Below are positions 39,726-48,522 of a stretch of DNA of 64,000 bases, in pieces. The notes under the pieces are model-generated. The model was not told the origin of the DNA and did not search any database. It saw only the letters and a program-made list of their open reading frames with translations. This stretch comes from Thermococcus thioreducens (GTDB lineage: Archaea > Methanobacteriota_B > Thermococci > Thermococcales > Thermococcaceae). The translations under genes and the position numbers were made by a program. The stretch spans positions 1,860,001 to 1,924,000 of the forward strand of contig NZ_CP015105.1 in NCBI RefSeq assembly GCF_002214545.1. Reading direction: 5' to 3'. Each line of letters starts with the position of its first letter. The first letter of the stretch is position 1.

Positions 39726-40573
39726 TGCCACACGTCCACCCTCCCGTCGGGCTTTATCTCGATGAACGCCCTCCTGTTGGCCCAGCACTGGACGACCAGA
39801 CCCACCGGAAAGCTCGCCGGATGCCTGTGGGCGACCTCTATCCTGACGTCCAGAGCGGTGGTCCTTCCCCCCATCCCCATGGGGCCGATTCCTGTGCCGT
39901 TCACTGCCGTCAGAAGTTCCTCCTCGATTTTCGCTATCTTATCATTCGGGTTCCTCTCGCCCACCTTTCTCAGCAGGGCCTTTTTGGCCAGGAGCGGGGC
40001 GTAATCTGCACCTCCACCAACCCCTATGCCCAGGATGACCGGTGGACACGGCTTTCCGCCGCAGGCCTTAACGTGCTCGACTACGAAGCGCTTTAGGCCT
40101 TCCCAGCCCTCGGCAGGGGTCAGCATCGCTAAAGCAGAGCAGTTCTCACTTCCGCCGCCCTTTGGAAGAACAGCTATCCTTATTCTGTCTCCTGGAACGG
40201 GCTCCCAGTGGATTAGAGGAACGTTCCTGCCGGTGTTGTCGCCGGAGTTCTTTCCGGTGAGGACGTCAACGGCGTTTGGCCTGAGGGGTATTTCCCCAGT
40301 TGCCCTCCTCGTCGCCTCTATGAGCAGGTCCCTGAGTCCACCGAGGTAGGGACTTTCTACTCCCGCCTCAACGAAGAAGGTAATCGTGCCCGTGTCCTGA
40401 CAGACGGGAACCCGGTCGGCGAAGCCGAGGTCTATGGCCTTAATTATATTCCCGAGGTTGAAGCGCGCTGTCTCGTCCTCCTCCTCGGCGTAGGCCTTCC
40501 TGATGGCGGAGAAGGTGTCTTCGGGGATCTTGGTGACGGCCAGCCTTATCGCCTCGACGATGGCCTCAATCAA
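39722..40573 (-). CDS. Fumarate hydratase, alpha (Fe-S) subunit
   Basis: 283 residues. The Fe-S cluster cysteines are seen in V-P-V-C-Q-D-T-G-T (near 58), S-E-N-C-S-A-L-A (near 175) and H-V-K-A-C-G-G-K-P-C-P-P (near 202), the class I fumarase set. The start is TTG 40573, with GGTGG seven bases before; no better ATG is in frame. First gene of the two-subunit enzyme. Confidence 0.93.
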   Translation of the reverse strand: MIEAIVEAIRLAVTKIPEDTFSAIRKAYAEEEDETARFNLGNIIKAIDLGFADRVPVCQDTGTITFFVEAGVESPYLGGLRDLLIEATRRATGEIPLRPNAVDVLTGKNSGDNTGRNVPLIHWEPVPGDRIRIAVLPKGGGSENCSALAMLTPAEGWEGLKRFVVEHVKACGGKPCPPVILGIGVGGGADYAPLLAKKALLRKVGERNPNDKIAKIEEELLTAVNGTGIGPMGMGGRTTALDVRIEVAHRHPASFPVGLVVQCWANRRAFIEIKPDGRVDVWQ

Positions 40574-40588
40574 TTGGCATCCACCTGT

Positions 40589-41881
40589 CTAAGACTGAAC
40601 CGATGGATTAAAAAGATTGATGCGGGAATTTAAAAGCCACCTCCAGAGCGGGACGGCCTTCACCTTCAGTTCATCTCGCCTTATTTCCCCCGAGTAGTCC
40701 CACGTCACGAGCGTTCCAGTTTTCACATCGAAGAGTTCCATGACTCTGAATAGGTTTTCCAGCTCCCTCTTCGCTATTTCTCCCTCGTCCGAGGCGTAGG
40801 TGACTTGAATCAGCTCAACACTCCCGTTCTCCCTGGCGACGAAGTCTACCTCTCCCTTGGTATCTCTGTAGTAGTAAAGCTCAAGCTCTGGCCTCCCGTA
40901 GTGTTTGAGCCTTAGGAGTTCAAGAAAGACTGCATTCTCCATCAGCCTGCCGATGTTCTCGGACACCTTCGGCACGACGGCGTTAAGCATTCCTGTGTCA
41001 ACTGCGTAGACCTTCTTATAGCCCCTGAGAACTTCTTTTGGCTTGAAAGAGAACTTGGGGAGCTCAAAGAGAAGGTATGCCGATTCAAGATACTCGACAT
41101 AGTTCTTCACCGTCTCAACGTTCCCGATTCCAAGGACGTTCTTCACCTTCCTGTATGTAAACCGCCCAGAGAAGTTCGAGAAGAGGTAGAAAGCTACCTC
41201 CTTAAGCTCGCGGACGTTTCTAACGCCGTAGCGGACTATAACGTCCCTCGTGATGATATCGCTGTAGAGGTTTACCAGGTACTCCCGGCCGAAGCGTAGC
41301 GCCTCCGGAAAGCCTCCGCGCTCGATATATTCAAGTAAAGCCCGCTTTATCCGCGCCTCGTCCTTTGTTGTCTCGACCTCCAGCTCAACTCCTTTGTAGG
41401 CCAGAAACTCCCCGAATGAGAAGGGCAGAAGGGTGTAGCTCAGATATCTTCCGGTCAAATAGGTAGAGAACTCCCTCGAAAGCAGCCGGGCGTTGCTTCC
41501 GGTAACGACTGTGGGATAGCTCTCCCTTAAAGCGGAGACCATTCTCTCCCAGCCCTCAACTTCCTGAACCTCATCGAGAACTATGTAATCGAAGTCTCCA
41601 AAAAGCTCGTAGCCCGCCTGAAGGAGTTTTTTGTAATCCCTAATGGTGAAACCCGCCATCGTGGGATCCTCAAAGTTTACGTAGAGCGGTCTACCCGGGA
41701 GAGTCGCCGAGAGAACGGATTTTCCGGAGCGTCTTGGTCCTGTTATTATGTGGGCTGTTGGGCCGAAGTTTTTCAGGATCTTTTCCCTCAGCTCCCGCTC
41801 GACGATGTTCTCTCTTTCGAGCTTCTCACTCATGGTCTCCCACTGGTCGGCCAAAATCCTCTTGAGTTCCTCAACGTTCAT
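40589..41881 (-). CDS. AAA ATPase with DUF4143 domain
   Basis: 430 residues. Walker A G-P-R-R-S-G-K-S near residue 48, Walker B Y-I-V-L-D-E-V-Q-E near 105, and V-V-T-G-S-N-A-R-L-L near 127 form the AAA_14 part. The C-terminal half is DUF4143 (P-K-F-S-F-K-P-K-E-V near 275, R-D-T-K-G-E-V-D-F-V near 370). Role unknown; such proteins are abundant and patchy in Archaea and often move horizontally. The start ATG 41881 follows a TATA box (CTTTATATGG, minus strand, about 41901-41910), so the leader is short. Three 34-bp-spaced repeats lie upstream. Confidence 0.86.
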   Translation of the reverse strand: MNVEELKRILADQWETMSEKLERENIVERELREKILKNFGPTAHIITGPRRSGKSVLSATLPGRPLYVNFEDPTMAGFTIRDYKKLLQAGYELFGDFDYIVLDEVQEVEGWERMVSALRESYPTVVTGSNARLLSREFSTYLTGRYLSYTLLPFSFGEFLAYKGVELEVETTKDEARIKRALLEYIERGGFPEALRFGREYLVNLYSDIITRDVIVRYGVRNVRELKEVAFYLFSNFSGRFTYRKVKNVLGIGNVETVKNYVEYLESAYLLFELPKFSFKPKEVLRGYKKVYAVDTGMLNAVVPKVSENIGRLMENAVFLELLRLKHYGRPELELYYYRDTKGEVDFVARENGSVELIQVTYASDEGEIAKRELENLFRVMELFDVKTGTLVTWDYSGEIRRDELKVKAVPLWRWLLNSRINLFNPSVQS

Positions 41882-41911
41882 GGACCAAACTGGTACGAAC
41901 CCCATATAAAG

Positions 41912-42004
41912 TTTGCCATTATGATAGTAAATTTTACAGAAAAATTGTACCAACATACCGGCAAATTTTGTGCCAAAAATGTACCATTATACTGGTAAAC
42001 TTTT
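41912..42004 (-). repeat. Three operator-like repeats at exact 34-bp spacing
   Basis: On the plus strand, TTTGCCATTATGATAGTAAA, TGTACCAACATACCGGCAAA and TGTACCATTATACTGGTAAA begin at 41912, 41946 and 41980. Each repeats the core A/GCCATTAT-N-TGGTAAA and is partly self-complementary (TACCA...TGGTA). A diverged half copy (ACCAAACTGGTA) overlaps the ATPase start at about 41884-41895. The spacing is close to three helical turns, suggesting cooperative binding by a regulator of the ATPase gene. Confidence 0.65.
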
Positions 42005-42084
42005 CCACCGAGCTCCACTGGCATGGGTAAAAGCTTTCGAGAACCAGGAAAAAGGGTTGAGGATGTTAAAAGGGAAATAAGGGT

Positions 42085-43002
42085 TCAGCCCCTCAGAATC
42101 TCAACTATCTGCTCCGCCACCTGGACGCCCGCCCTCATCTGTGCCTCGACGGTCGAGGCTCCGATGTGCGGGGTGAGGACGACGTTGTTGAGCTTCGTGA
42201 GCGGGTGGTCCTTCGGGAGGGGCTCCTCCTCGAAGACGTCGAGGCCAGCCCCAGCGATCCATCCCTCCTGGAGGGCCTTTACGAGGGCCTCGGTGTCAAC
42301 GACGGCACCCCTAGCCGCGTTGATTAGTATCGCGGTCGGCTTCATGAGCCTGAGCCTCTCCTCGTTGATGAGGTGGTAGGTAGCATCGATGAGCGGGACG
42401 TGGAGCGTTACAACGTCGCTCTCCCTCAGGAGGGTCTCAAGGTCGACGAACTTCCCACCGACCTCTTTGGCCCTCTCCTCGTTCGGGTAGGGGTCGTAGA
42501 GGAGGACGTTCATGCCGAGGGCTTTGGCTATCTTGGCTATCTGGTAGCCTATCCTGCCGAAGCCGACTATTCCGAGGGTCTTGCCCTCAAGCTCGATCCC
42601 CATGCACTGCTTCTTGGCCCAGACGCCTTCCCTCATCTTTCTGTCGGCGAAGGCCACCTTCCTGGCGACGTTGAACATCAGGGCAAGGACGAGCTCTGCG
42701 ACGCTTCTGCTTGAGGCACCAGGGCTGTTGACGACCTTAATGCCCCTCTCCTTTGCCGCCTCAAGGTCTATGTTGTCCAGCCCGACGCCGGCCCTTCCGA
42801 TGACCTTGAGCTTTGGAGCGGCCTCGATGACCTTCCTCGTCACCTTCGGCTTGCTCCTGACGATGATGGCGTCAACGTCCCCGACGAGCCCGATGAGCCT
42901 CCCCTCATCGGGGTACTCCTCGTAAAGAACCTCAAAACCGGCGTTCTTCAAGACCTCAATAGCCTTTTCGTGGAGCGGTGCTGCAACGAGAACCTTCACC
43001 AT
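42085..43002 (-). CDS. serA: D-3-phosphoglycerate dehydrogenase
   Basis: 305 residues from ATG 43002. The NAD-binding G-F-G-R-I-G is near 148, catalytic Arg in N-A-A-R-G-A near 232, Glu in D-V-F-E-E-E-P near 260, and His in T-P-H-I-G near 281. Length is that of the short form without an ACT domain. It oxidises 3-phosphoglycerate for serine synthesis; the related glyoxylate/hydroxypyruvate reductases are an alternative. GAGGTGAT precedes the ATG. Confidence 0.88.
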   Translation of the reverse strand: MVKVLVAAPLHEKAIEVLKNAGFEVLYEEYPDEGRLIGLVGDVDAIIVRSKPKVTRKVIEAAPKLKVIGRAGVGLDNIDLEAAKERGIKVVNSPGASSRSVAELVLALMFNVARKVAFADRKMREGVWAKKQCMGIELEGKTLGIVGFGRIGYQIAKIAKALGMNVLLYDPYPNEERAKEVGGKFVDLETLLRESDVVTLHVPLIDATYHLINEERLRLMKPTAILINAARGAVVDTEALVKALQEGWIAGAGLDVFEEEPLPKDHPLTKLNNVVLTPHIGASTVEAQMRAGVQVAEQIVEILRG

Positions 43003-43012
43003 ATCCATCACC

Positions 43013-43660
43013 TCATCCCCTTCTCTTTATTGCCATGAGCATGACCTGGTCGGAAGTGTCCTCCGCACGGTCTGCTATGTCGCCTATCTTTGTCAGTATC
43101 TGGTTCCAGATAATCTTGGCATAGGTCGTGACGGTCTCGCTTTCAAAAACCTTCCCCTTCACGTCATACTCCACATCGTCTGCTTCTTCTTCAGAGTCCT
43201 CAACAGCCTTTGCCAGCTCTATGGCCCTGTCAACGTCGCGGTTTAATGCCTTCACCGCCTCAACCAGAACCGTATAGCTCCTGATCGATGAGTCCACAAG
43301 CTCCATAATTTCGTCTTTGAGCTCCGCCGGCACCTTTGGCCTTGCAAGGATCAGGGTGTGTGCAGCGCTTTCAGCGGCGTCCGCCACCTGGTCTATGAGC
43401 TCGCTGAGCCTTACGTAGTCACCCCTGTTTGCGGGCAGAAAAGCGCCCTCATACAGCATGGTCTCTATGTCCCTCCTCAGCCTGTCGGCCTTGCTTTCGA
43501 GCTGGTCAACCTCCCGCTCAAAGGCCTTTGCCTTCTCAAGGTCGCCCTCAAGGTACACCCTCATGAGCTCCCTGAACGCCACAAGGGTCTCGTCCACGAC
43601 CGCGAGGTGGTTTTCAATAGCCTCAAAGACGTTGCTCTCCTTACCACCGAATATGGGCAT
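43013..43660 (-). CDS. PhoU-like DUF47 (TIGR00153) protein
   Basis: 215 residues, all helical. It has the DUF47 pattern F-R-E-L-M-R-V-Y-L-E-G-D near residue 32, E-S-K-A-D-R-L-R-R-D near 53, L-I-D-Q-V-A-D-A-A-E near 88 and the final I-A-D-R-A-E-D-T-S-D-Q. Family members regulate PiT phosphate permeases and are usually adjacent; here the PiT gene is about 6.9 kb away. GGGGGTTGAAG precedes ATG 43660. Confidence 0.88.
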   Translation of the reverse strand: MPIFGGKESNVFEAIENHLAVVDETLVAFRELMRVYLEGDLEKAKAFEREVDQLESKADRLRRDIETMLYEGAFLPANRGDYVRLSELIDQVADAAESAAHTLILARPKVPAELKDEIMELVDSSIRSYTVLVEAVKALNRDVDRAIELAKAVEDSEEEADDVEYDVKGKVFESETVTTYAKIIWNQILTKIGDIADRAEDTSDQVMLMAIKRRG

Positions 43661-43661
43661 C

Positions 43662-43696
43662 TTCAACCCCCCGGTTTAAGTTCAACCGCCCGGTTT
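43662..43696. repeat. 16-bp direct repeat at the panE-DUF47 junction
   Basis: TTCAACCCCCCGGTTT (43662-43677) and TTCAACCGCCCGGTTT (43681-43696) differ at one base and repeat every 19 bases. Each also holds an AACC/GGTT inverted pair. The second copy covers the end of panE, and the first contains the DUF47 RBS. May be an operator or a chance slippage. Confidence 0.45.
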
Positions 43697-44590
43697 ATTT
43701 AGATTTTCCTTCGCCTTGATGAGTGCCCAGAGTAGTTCGTTCCTCGGAGCCTCAAGGCCTATCGAGTGGGCGTACTCAACTATCTTTCCGTGTATGTAGT
43801 CAACCTCGGTCCTCTTCCCCCTCCTTATGTCCTGGAGCGTCGAGTTGTAGTTCTCCCGCGTGCGTTCGATGGTGTCCCAGAGGAGCTCAAGGGGGTGCAT
43901 CTCAAACTGGACGCCGAGCTGCTGGGCGACGATGCAGCCCTCCCTCGCTATTTCTATAGATATGGCCTCAAGGTGGGGGTCATCCTTCAAAGCCCCGTTT
44001 TTGACTTCAAGAACCGTCCCAAGGCCGTTGATGACAGAATTCACTATAGCTTTCGCCCACTTCCAGCCGTTCACGTTTTCCGTGACGTGGGTTTCCAGGC
44101 CGGAGGCATTGAAAACCTCGGCGACCTTCCCGACGAAGGGGTCGTTTCCGCTCGGATACCTGCCGATTACGGTAATTCCCTTTCCTGTCCACCTCACGTG
44201 CCCCCACTCGACCAGCATTGCCCCGTTCGTGGTTATCCCACCCATAACGTTGGGGGTGACCTTCAAAGCCAGTTCCTCATTGCCCAGACCGTTCTGGATG
44301 CTGAGGATCCATGTGTCGGGCCCGATGCAGTTGCGGGCACATTCGAGGGCGGTTTTCGTCGAATATGACTTTGTGGCCAGGATCAGAAGCTGGGGAGGCT
44401 CGTCAGGCGCGTAGAGGCTTGCCTCAGGGTAGACCGTGAACTCCTCGAAGCCCGAGACGTGAAGCCCGTTCTCGTTTACGGCCCTCACCTGCTCCTTCCG
44501 CCCGATGAGCGTTACGTCGTTGCCGGCCCTCCCGAGCAAAGCCCCAAAGAGGGAACCTATGCTCCCCGCACCGAGTACGTAAACCTTCAT
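43682..44590 (-). CDS. panE: Ketopantoate reductase (2-dehydropantoate 2-reductase)
   Basis: 302 residues. N-terminal [11 protein letters not shown] (near 7), K-S-Y-S-T-K-T (near 74) with the catalytic Lys region, Q-N-G-L-G-N-E, and the helix [14 protein letters not shown] near 175. It reduces ketopantoate to pantoate for coenzyme A. The Thermococcus enzyme is known to use NADH and to be inhibited by CoA. The gene starts 45 bases from divergent trmJ-like. Confidence 0.92.
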   Translation of the reverse strand: MKVYVLGAGSIGSLFGALLGRAGNDVTLIGRKEQVRAVNENGLHVSGFEEFTVYPEASLYAPDEPPQLLILATKSYSTKTALECARNCIGPDTWILSIQNGLGNEELALKVTPNVMGGITTNGAMLVEWGHVRWTGKGITVIGRYPSGNDPFVGKVAEVFNASGLETHVTENVNGWKWAKAIVNSVINGLGTVLEVKNGALKDDPHLEAISIEIAREGCIVAQQLGVQFEMHPLELLWDTIERTRENYNSTLQDIRRGKRTEVDYIHGKIVEYAHSIGLEAPRNELLWALIKAKENLNKPGG

Positions 44591-44635
44591 CCCACCACCG
44601 CAAGCGTTTAAAGCCCCACCCTTAAAGCCCTATCG

Positions 44636-45352
44636 ATGATAAGCGTTGTTCTCGTTGAGCCGGAGGGGCCGGCAAACATAGGGATGGTAGCGAGAACCAT
44701 GAAGAACTTCGGGTTCTCAAGGTTAGTCCTCGTCAATCCAAACATCACCGAGGAGAGCTACAGCTACGCCGTCCACGCGGTGGATGTTCTTGAAGACGCA
44801 CTGATATTGGAGAGCTTTGAAGAGGCGCTGGAGCTTTTCGATTTGTCCGTCGGAACAACGGGAAAGCCCGGAAAAAGCTACATCCCCGAGAGGGCGCCAC
44901 TGATGCCGTGGGAGCTGAGGGAAACCATACGGGACTACCCGGGGAGGGTCGGCCTGTTCTTCGGCAGGGAGAGCATCGGCCTGAAAAACGAGGAGCTGGA
45001 GAGGCTTGACTTCACCGTAACGATTCCAACCAGCGAGGCTTACCCCGTTATGAACATCGCGCAATCCGTTGCCGTTATCCTCTACGAGCTGGCAAAGAGG
45101 AAGCCAGAAGCGAAGGTTCACTCCCTTGAGCCCGCCACGAGGGGGGAGAAGGACGAGCTGGTGAATGCCTGGGAAAAACTGTTAGAGGTTCTTAATTATC
45201 CAAAAGACGCCGAGAGAAGAGCGATCTTCGTCAAGATTTTCAGGCGCTTCGTTGGCAGGGCGGCCCTCTACGGGAGGGAGGTTCACACCCTCATAGGCCC
45301 GCTGAGGAAGGCCGCTATGGAACTGGAGGAATGCCGGAATGCTGAGCGTTGA
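44636..45352 (+). CDS. TrmJ-like SpoU (SPOUT) RNA 2'-O-methyltransferase
   Basis: 238 residues. SPOUT motifs: E-P-E-G-P-A-N-I-G-M-V-A-R near residue 8, F-F-G-R-E-S-I-G-L near 104, and the knot motif I-P-T-S-E-A-Y-P-V-M-N-I-A-Q-S-V near 129. By family it methylates ribose in the tRNA anticodon loop (position 32). Not the same gene as the separate tRNA-Trp intron-guided system. TATA-like GTTTAAAGCC (44605-44614). It overlaps ogt. Confidence 0.88.
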   Translation: MISVVLVEPEGPANIGMVARTMKNFGFSRLVLVNPNITEESYSYAVHAVDVLEDALILESFEEALELFDLSVGTTGKPGKSYIPERAPLMPWELRETIRDYPGRVGLFFGRESIGLKNEELERLDFTVTIPTSEAYPVMNIAQSVAVILYELAKRKPEAKVHSLEPATRGEKDELVNAWEKLLEVLNYPKDAERRAIFVKIFRRFVGRAALYGREVHTLIGPLRKAAMELEECRNAER

Positions 45353-45875
45353 TAGCTTTGAAATAGCCGGAAGAAGGGTGTGGATAGGGGTCTTTTTCAG
45401 CGAGAAAATTCAGGGAATAACGTTCTCCCTTGAGAAGGGGCAGTTTAAGAGCAACATAAACCGCCTCACGGGCTTTCTGAGGAGGAGGGGCGTTAGCGTT
45501 GATACAGCAAGGAAACAGAGCGAGTACCCCTCGCTTGTGATGGAGGTGATCACCGGAGAGCTCGACAACGGGGAGCTCCTTCCGATGATGTCCTTTGAGG
45601 GCCTTACACCTTTTGAGAGACGGGTTTACGAATGGCTCACGAAAAACGTTAAAAGAGGGAGCGTTATAACCTACGGTAGCCTTGCCGAGGCTCTCAAGAC
45701 GTCACCAAGGGCCATCGGCGGTGCCATGAAGAGAAATCCGTACCCGATAGTCGTCCCCTGCCACAGGGTTGTGGCTCGCGATGGCATCGGTTACTACACT
45801 CCGAGACTGGAGGAGAAGGTCTTCCTGCTCGAAATTGAGGGGGTGAAAGGATGGACAGGCTCAAGGCGTACCTGA
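45339..45875 (+). CDS. ogt: Methylated-DNA-protein cysteine methyltransferase
   Basis: 178 residues. Active-site P-C-H-R-V is near residue 141, preceded by the DNA-binding R-A-I-G-G-A-M-K-R-N-P. It removes methyl groups from O6-methylguanine in one step (suicidal repair). GGAGGA is nine bases upstream of ATG 45339. The ogt gene overlaps the TrmJ-like gene by 14 bases and the TPR gene by 25. Confidence 0.95.
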   Translation: MLSVDSFEIAGRRVWIGVFFSEKIQGITFSLEKGQFKSNINRLTGFLRRRGVSVDTARKQSEYPSLVMEVITGELDNGELLPMMSFEGLTPFERRVYEWLTKNVKRGSVITYGSLAEALKTSPRAIGGAMKRNPYPIVVPCHRVVARDGIGYYTPRLEEKVFLLEIEGVKGWTGSRRT

Positions 45876-46882
45876 TAGCGTTCATTCTCGTCGTTCTGGG
45901 AATAGCGGCCGGGGTAGTCTGGTACGGCGGCTGGAAGCTTCTACTCCAGGTGATACTCACCCTCGGCTTCCTTGGGGTCACCCTCATGCTGCTCTTCTTC
46001 ACGGGGCTTACTCTCTACGCGGAGAGCTGGAAGTACGGGGCAATCCTGGCGGTCTTCACCGCGATAAGCGGCTACGGCCTGTACCTGAGCGCCACGTGGC
46101 AGAGGTTAAACGTCGTTGCTGGGATAATAGTCTTCTTCATAGCCATCCTCGCCTTCGGCATCTGGTACATCAGCGAGCCCGACCTTGGACTGGTCGACCG
46201 CTTCAAGAGTCCGGAAAGCCTCGAAAGGGCCGGAAAGTACAAGCAGGCCGCCAGAAAGTACGAGAAGGCCGGCAACTACCTGAAGGCCGCCGAGATGTAC
46301 GAGAGGCTCGGGTGGATGGAGAGTGCCGCCTGGGCCTACGAGAAGGCCGGGAAGTACGAAAAAGCTGCGGAGATTTACGAGCAGCTGTACGAGAAGGAGA
46401 AGGACACCTACTACCTCAAGGAGGCCCATGAGTACTGGAAGAAGGCGGGAAACATGGACAGAGCGGCGAAGGCTCTCGAAAAATACGCCGAGGAGGAGCC
46501 CTGGTTCTGGGAGGACGTTGCAAAGCTCTACGAAGAACTCGGCAACGAGGAGAAGGCCAGGGAAGCATGGAAAAAGGCACTGGAGTACTACCAGAAGGAA
46601 GCCCAGGAGGAGGGGGTCTTTTACGAGGACGTCGGCAACATAGCGAGAAAGCTCGGAAGGGAGGAGCTGGCTCGCGAGGCTTACCAGAGGTTCCTCGAAT
46701 ACTGTCTGAAGGAGGCCGAGGCCGATCCGATGTGGTGGAAGCACGTCGCCGAGGCCTATGACTACCTTGGGGAAAAGGAGAAGGCAGAGGAGGCAAGAAG
46801 GAAGTACGAGGAGTACCGGGCAAAGATAATGAAGGCCAGCGAGGAGACCTCGAAGTTCCCGGAGGAGGGAAGCCAGAGCTAA
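45851..46882 (+). CDS. Membrane protein with cytoplasmic TPR-like repeats
   Basis: 343 residues. Four membrane helices (about 8-25, 32-52, 61-79, 86-106) precede about six 34-38-residue helical repeats of the form G-K-Y-x-x-A-A-x-x-Y-E-K-A-G, typical of TPR or SEL-type scaffolds, to about 325. The tail is Ser/Glu-rich. Scaffolding of a membrane complex is likely, partner unknown. ATG overlaps ogt and GGGGGTGAAAGG supplies the RBS, so the two are co-translated. Confidence 0.85.
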   Translation: MDRLKAYLIAFILVVLGIAAGVVWYGGWKLLLQVILTLGFLGVTLMLLFFTGLTLYAESWKYGAILAVFTAISGYGLYLSATWQRLNVVAGIIVFFIAILAFGIWYISEPDLGLVDRFKSPESLERAGKYKQAARKYEKAGNYLKAAEMYERLGWMESAAWAYEKAGKYEKAAEIYEQLYEKEKDTYYLKEAHEYWKKAGNMDRAAKALEKYAEEEPWFWEDVAKLYEELGNEEKAREAWKKALEYYQKEAQEEGVFYEDVGNIARKLGREELAREAYQRFLEYCLKEAEADPMWWKHVAEAYDYLGEKEKAEEARRKYEEYRAKIMKASEETSKFPEEGSQS

Positions 46883-47253
46883 AAGACCCTCTCTATTTCC
46901 TCAATTTTGTCGAAGTCTCTGTCATTCGAGAGTATCCTCTTTACGCCATACCTCTTCATTGTGGTGTAGTGAATGGCATCATCAAAATCCAGCTTTTCTA
47001 CTCTCTCCACTTCCAGAAGAATTTCAGGTGTCAGCGGGACGATCCGAACCCCCAGTTCCGGAAGTATTTCCATGAGGTTAAACCTCACTTCCCTGTTCAA
47101 CCTTCTAAGGAGTATGTAAAGCTGCCAGACGGTCAGCGATGAAGTTATCATTGACCCGTAATGTTCTTCCAGCAAATCGGTGGCCCTATCGGAGAACTCG
47201 GGGTTATCAGTAAGGTGGTAGTAGATCACGTTAACATCAACGTAGACCCTCAC
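46879..47253 (-). CDS. PIN-domain RNase, VapC-type toxin
   Basis: 124 residues. PIN acids: Y-V-D-V-N (near 5), a conserved W-Q-L-Y region, L-D-F-D-D-A-I-H-Y near 90 and S-N-D-R-D-F near 109. Overlaps the upstream AbrB-type antitoxin gene by four bases. The stop overlaps the convergent TPR gene. Endoribonuclease toxin by family. Confidence 0.88.
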   Translation of the reverse strand: MRVYVDVNVIYYHLTDNPEFSDRATDLLEEHYGSMITSSLTVWQLYILLRRLNREVRFNLMEILPELGVRIVPLTPEILLEVERVEKLDFDDAIHYTTMKRYGVKRILSNDRDFDKIEEIERVF

Positions 47254-47492
47254 AGCTCTCCCCTCAGGAGCTTTTCAGTTTCTTCGTCCACGATTTCGTC
47301 AATTTCTTCACCTGTAAGGTTTTCCCCCCGGAAAATTCCCCGGTATTTCATCAGCTTTTCCCTGACGGGGATCAGGATAATCCTGCCGTCCTTCTCCTCG
47401 ACGTAGAACTCCCTAGAGTGGAGTCTCTTCCTGATGCTGGCAGGGAGATAAACCCTCCCGTTGTCATCGAGCCTCACAACTTCCACTGCCAT
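47250..47492 (-). CDS. AbrB-type antitoxin (VapB)
   Basis: 80 residues from ATG 47492. The swapped-hairpin AbrB domain M-A-V-E-V-V-R-L-D-D-N-G-R-V-Y-L-P-A-S-I-R-K-R is at 1-23, and the C-terminal helix (TGEEIDEIVDEETEKLL) should bind the PIN toxin. TATA box ATTTATTTT-like sequence lies about 25 bases upstream on the minus strand, so the transcript is leaderless or short. Confidence 0.88.
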   Translation of the reverse strand: MAVEVVRLDDNGRVYLPASIRKRLHSREFYVEEKDGRIILIPVREKLMKYRGIFRGENLTGEEIDEIVDEETEKLLRGEL

Positions 47493-47543
47493 GGTAAAGA
47501 TTAGATTTTTGGAAAATAAATAGTTTTTGGCAAACACGATTCC

Positions 47544-47726
47544 CTAATACACTTCTCCTGTTTCCTCAAGCTCCTCCAGTTCCTCCTCGATTTCCCGCTC
47601 CTTCCTCTCCGCATAGCGCTCTATCCAGTCAAAGAAGAACCAGGTCGCTAGGAGAAGCAGGGCTATACCTAAGAAACCGAATACAATCTGAAAATCCGTG
47701 GGAACCGTCTGGGGGATATACGGCAT
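47544..47726 (-). CDS. 60-residue single-helix membrane protein
   Basis: MPYIPQTVPTDFQIVFGFLG..., one helix (about 13-35, ending WFFFDW), then a highly charged Arg/Glu coiled segment (E-R-Y-A-E-R-K-E-R-E-I-E-E-E-L-E-E-L). GGTGGGAGC precedes the ATG. The charged tail is likely cytoplasmic and may bind a partner. No family recognised. Confidence 0.7.
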   Translation of the reverse strand: MPYIPQTVPTDFQIVFGFLGIALLLLATWFFFDWIERYAERKEREIEEELEELEETGEVY

Positions 47727-47813
47727 GCTCCCACCGGATGGATTTTTCAGGGCACCTAAAAAACTTTGCCAACCTTTTTAAAATCTGGGTGAAACTTTCC
47801 TCAGGTGGTAGCG

Positions 47814-48149
47814 ATGATGGGAATGAACCCCAGGCAGATGAAGAAGCTCATGCGCCAGATGGGCATCAAGATGGAGGAGCTTGATGGCGTTAAAGAGGTA
47901 GTAATCAGGCTGGAAAACAAGGAGATAATCCTCAAAGACCCCGTGATTACGATAATCACCGCTCAGGGGGAAAAGAGCTACCAGATAGTCCCGGGCAGTG
48001 AAGAAGTAAGGACAGTGATCAGCATCCCGGAGGAGGACATAAAGCTCGTCATGGAGCAGGCCGGCGTCGACTACGATACCGCAAAGAAAGCCCTGGAAGA
48101 GGCCAAAGGGGACCTGGCAGAGGCGATACTCAAACTCACAGAGGAATGA
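47814..48149 (+). CDS. nac: Nascent polypeptide-associated complex protein
   Basis: 111 residues from ATG 47814 (GGTGGTAGCG before it). Basic N-terminus [15 protein letters not shown] beta-barrel (about 20-60) and a C-terminal UBA domain ([16 protein letters not shown]). Archaeal NAC forms a homodimer at the ribosome tunnel and shields new chains. TATA-like CTTTTTAAAATC is near 47775. Confidence 0.95.
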   Translation: MMGMNPRQMKKLMRQMGIKMEELDGVKEVVIRLENKEIILKDPVITIITAQGEKSYQIVPGSEEVRTVISIPEEDIKLVMEQAGVDYDTAKKALEEAKGDLAEAILKLTEE

Positions 48150-48162
48150 AAAAGAAAAGCCC

Positions 48163-48522
48163 TCAATCCTTTTCAGCTCCCTTCTGGAAGTTTTCTATTG
48201 CCTTCATAAGTGGGATCAGGTGCATTAGAGCGGGCCCGCCGGCCATGAGAACCGCGACAAGTCCTGCCTCTATAAGCTCCTCAGGCTTTGCGCCGGCTTC
48301 GAGAGCCTTATGGGTGTGGAGTGCGATACACCACTCACATCCCTGGGCTATTCCGAGAGCCACCGCTATAAGCTCCTTTTCCCGCGTTGTGAGGGTTTTG
48401 TTGTCAATAACCTCCTTCAGGAACCTCGAAAAAGCCCCCATTTCCTTGGGGTGTTTTTTTCCAAGAATATCCAGGAGTTCTTCTATTTCCCTAAGTTTGA
48501 CGTTAACCTCTTCGCAGTCCAC
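48163..48522 (-). CDS. AhpD/carboxymuconolactone decarboxylase-family protein
   Basis: 119 residues from GTG 48522, chosen because GGTGG is five bases before it and TATA box CTTTAAACC (minus strand, about 48553) puts transcription start near 48531. The active site Q-G-C-E-W-C-I-A-L-H is present (CxxC with His), as in AhpD-like peroxidase/thiol proteins. Substrate unknown; a redox role in an anaerobe is plausible. Four-helix fold by pattern. Confidence 0.82.
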   Translation of the reverse strand: MDCEEVNVKLREIEELLDILGKKHPKEMGAFSRFLKEVIDNKTLTTREKELIAVALGIAQGCEWCIALHTHKALEAGAKPEELIEAGLVAVLMAGGPALMHLIPLMKAIENFQKGAEKD

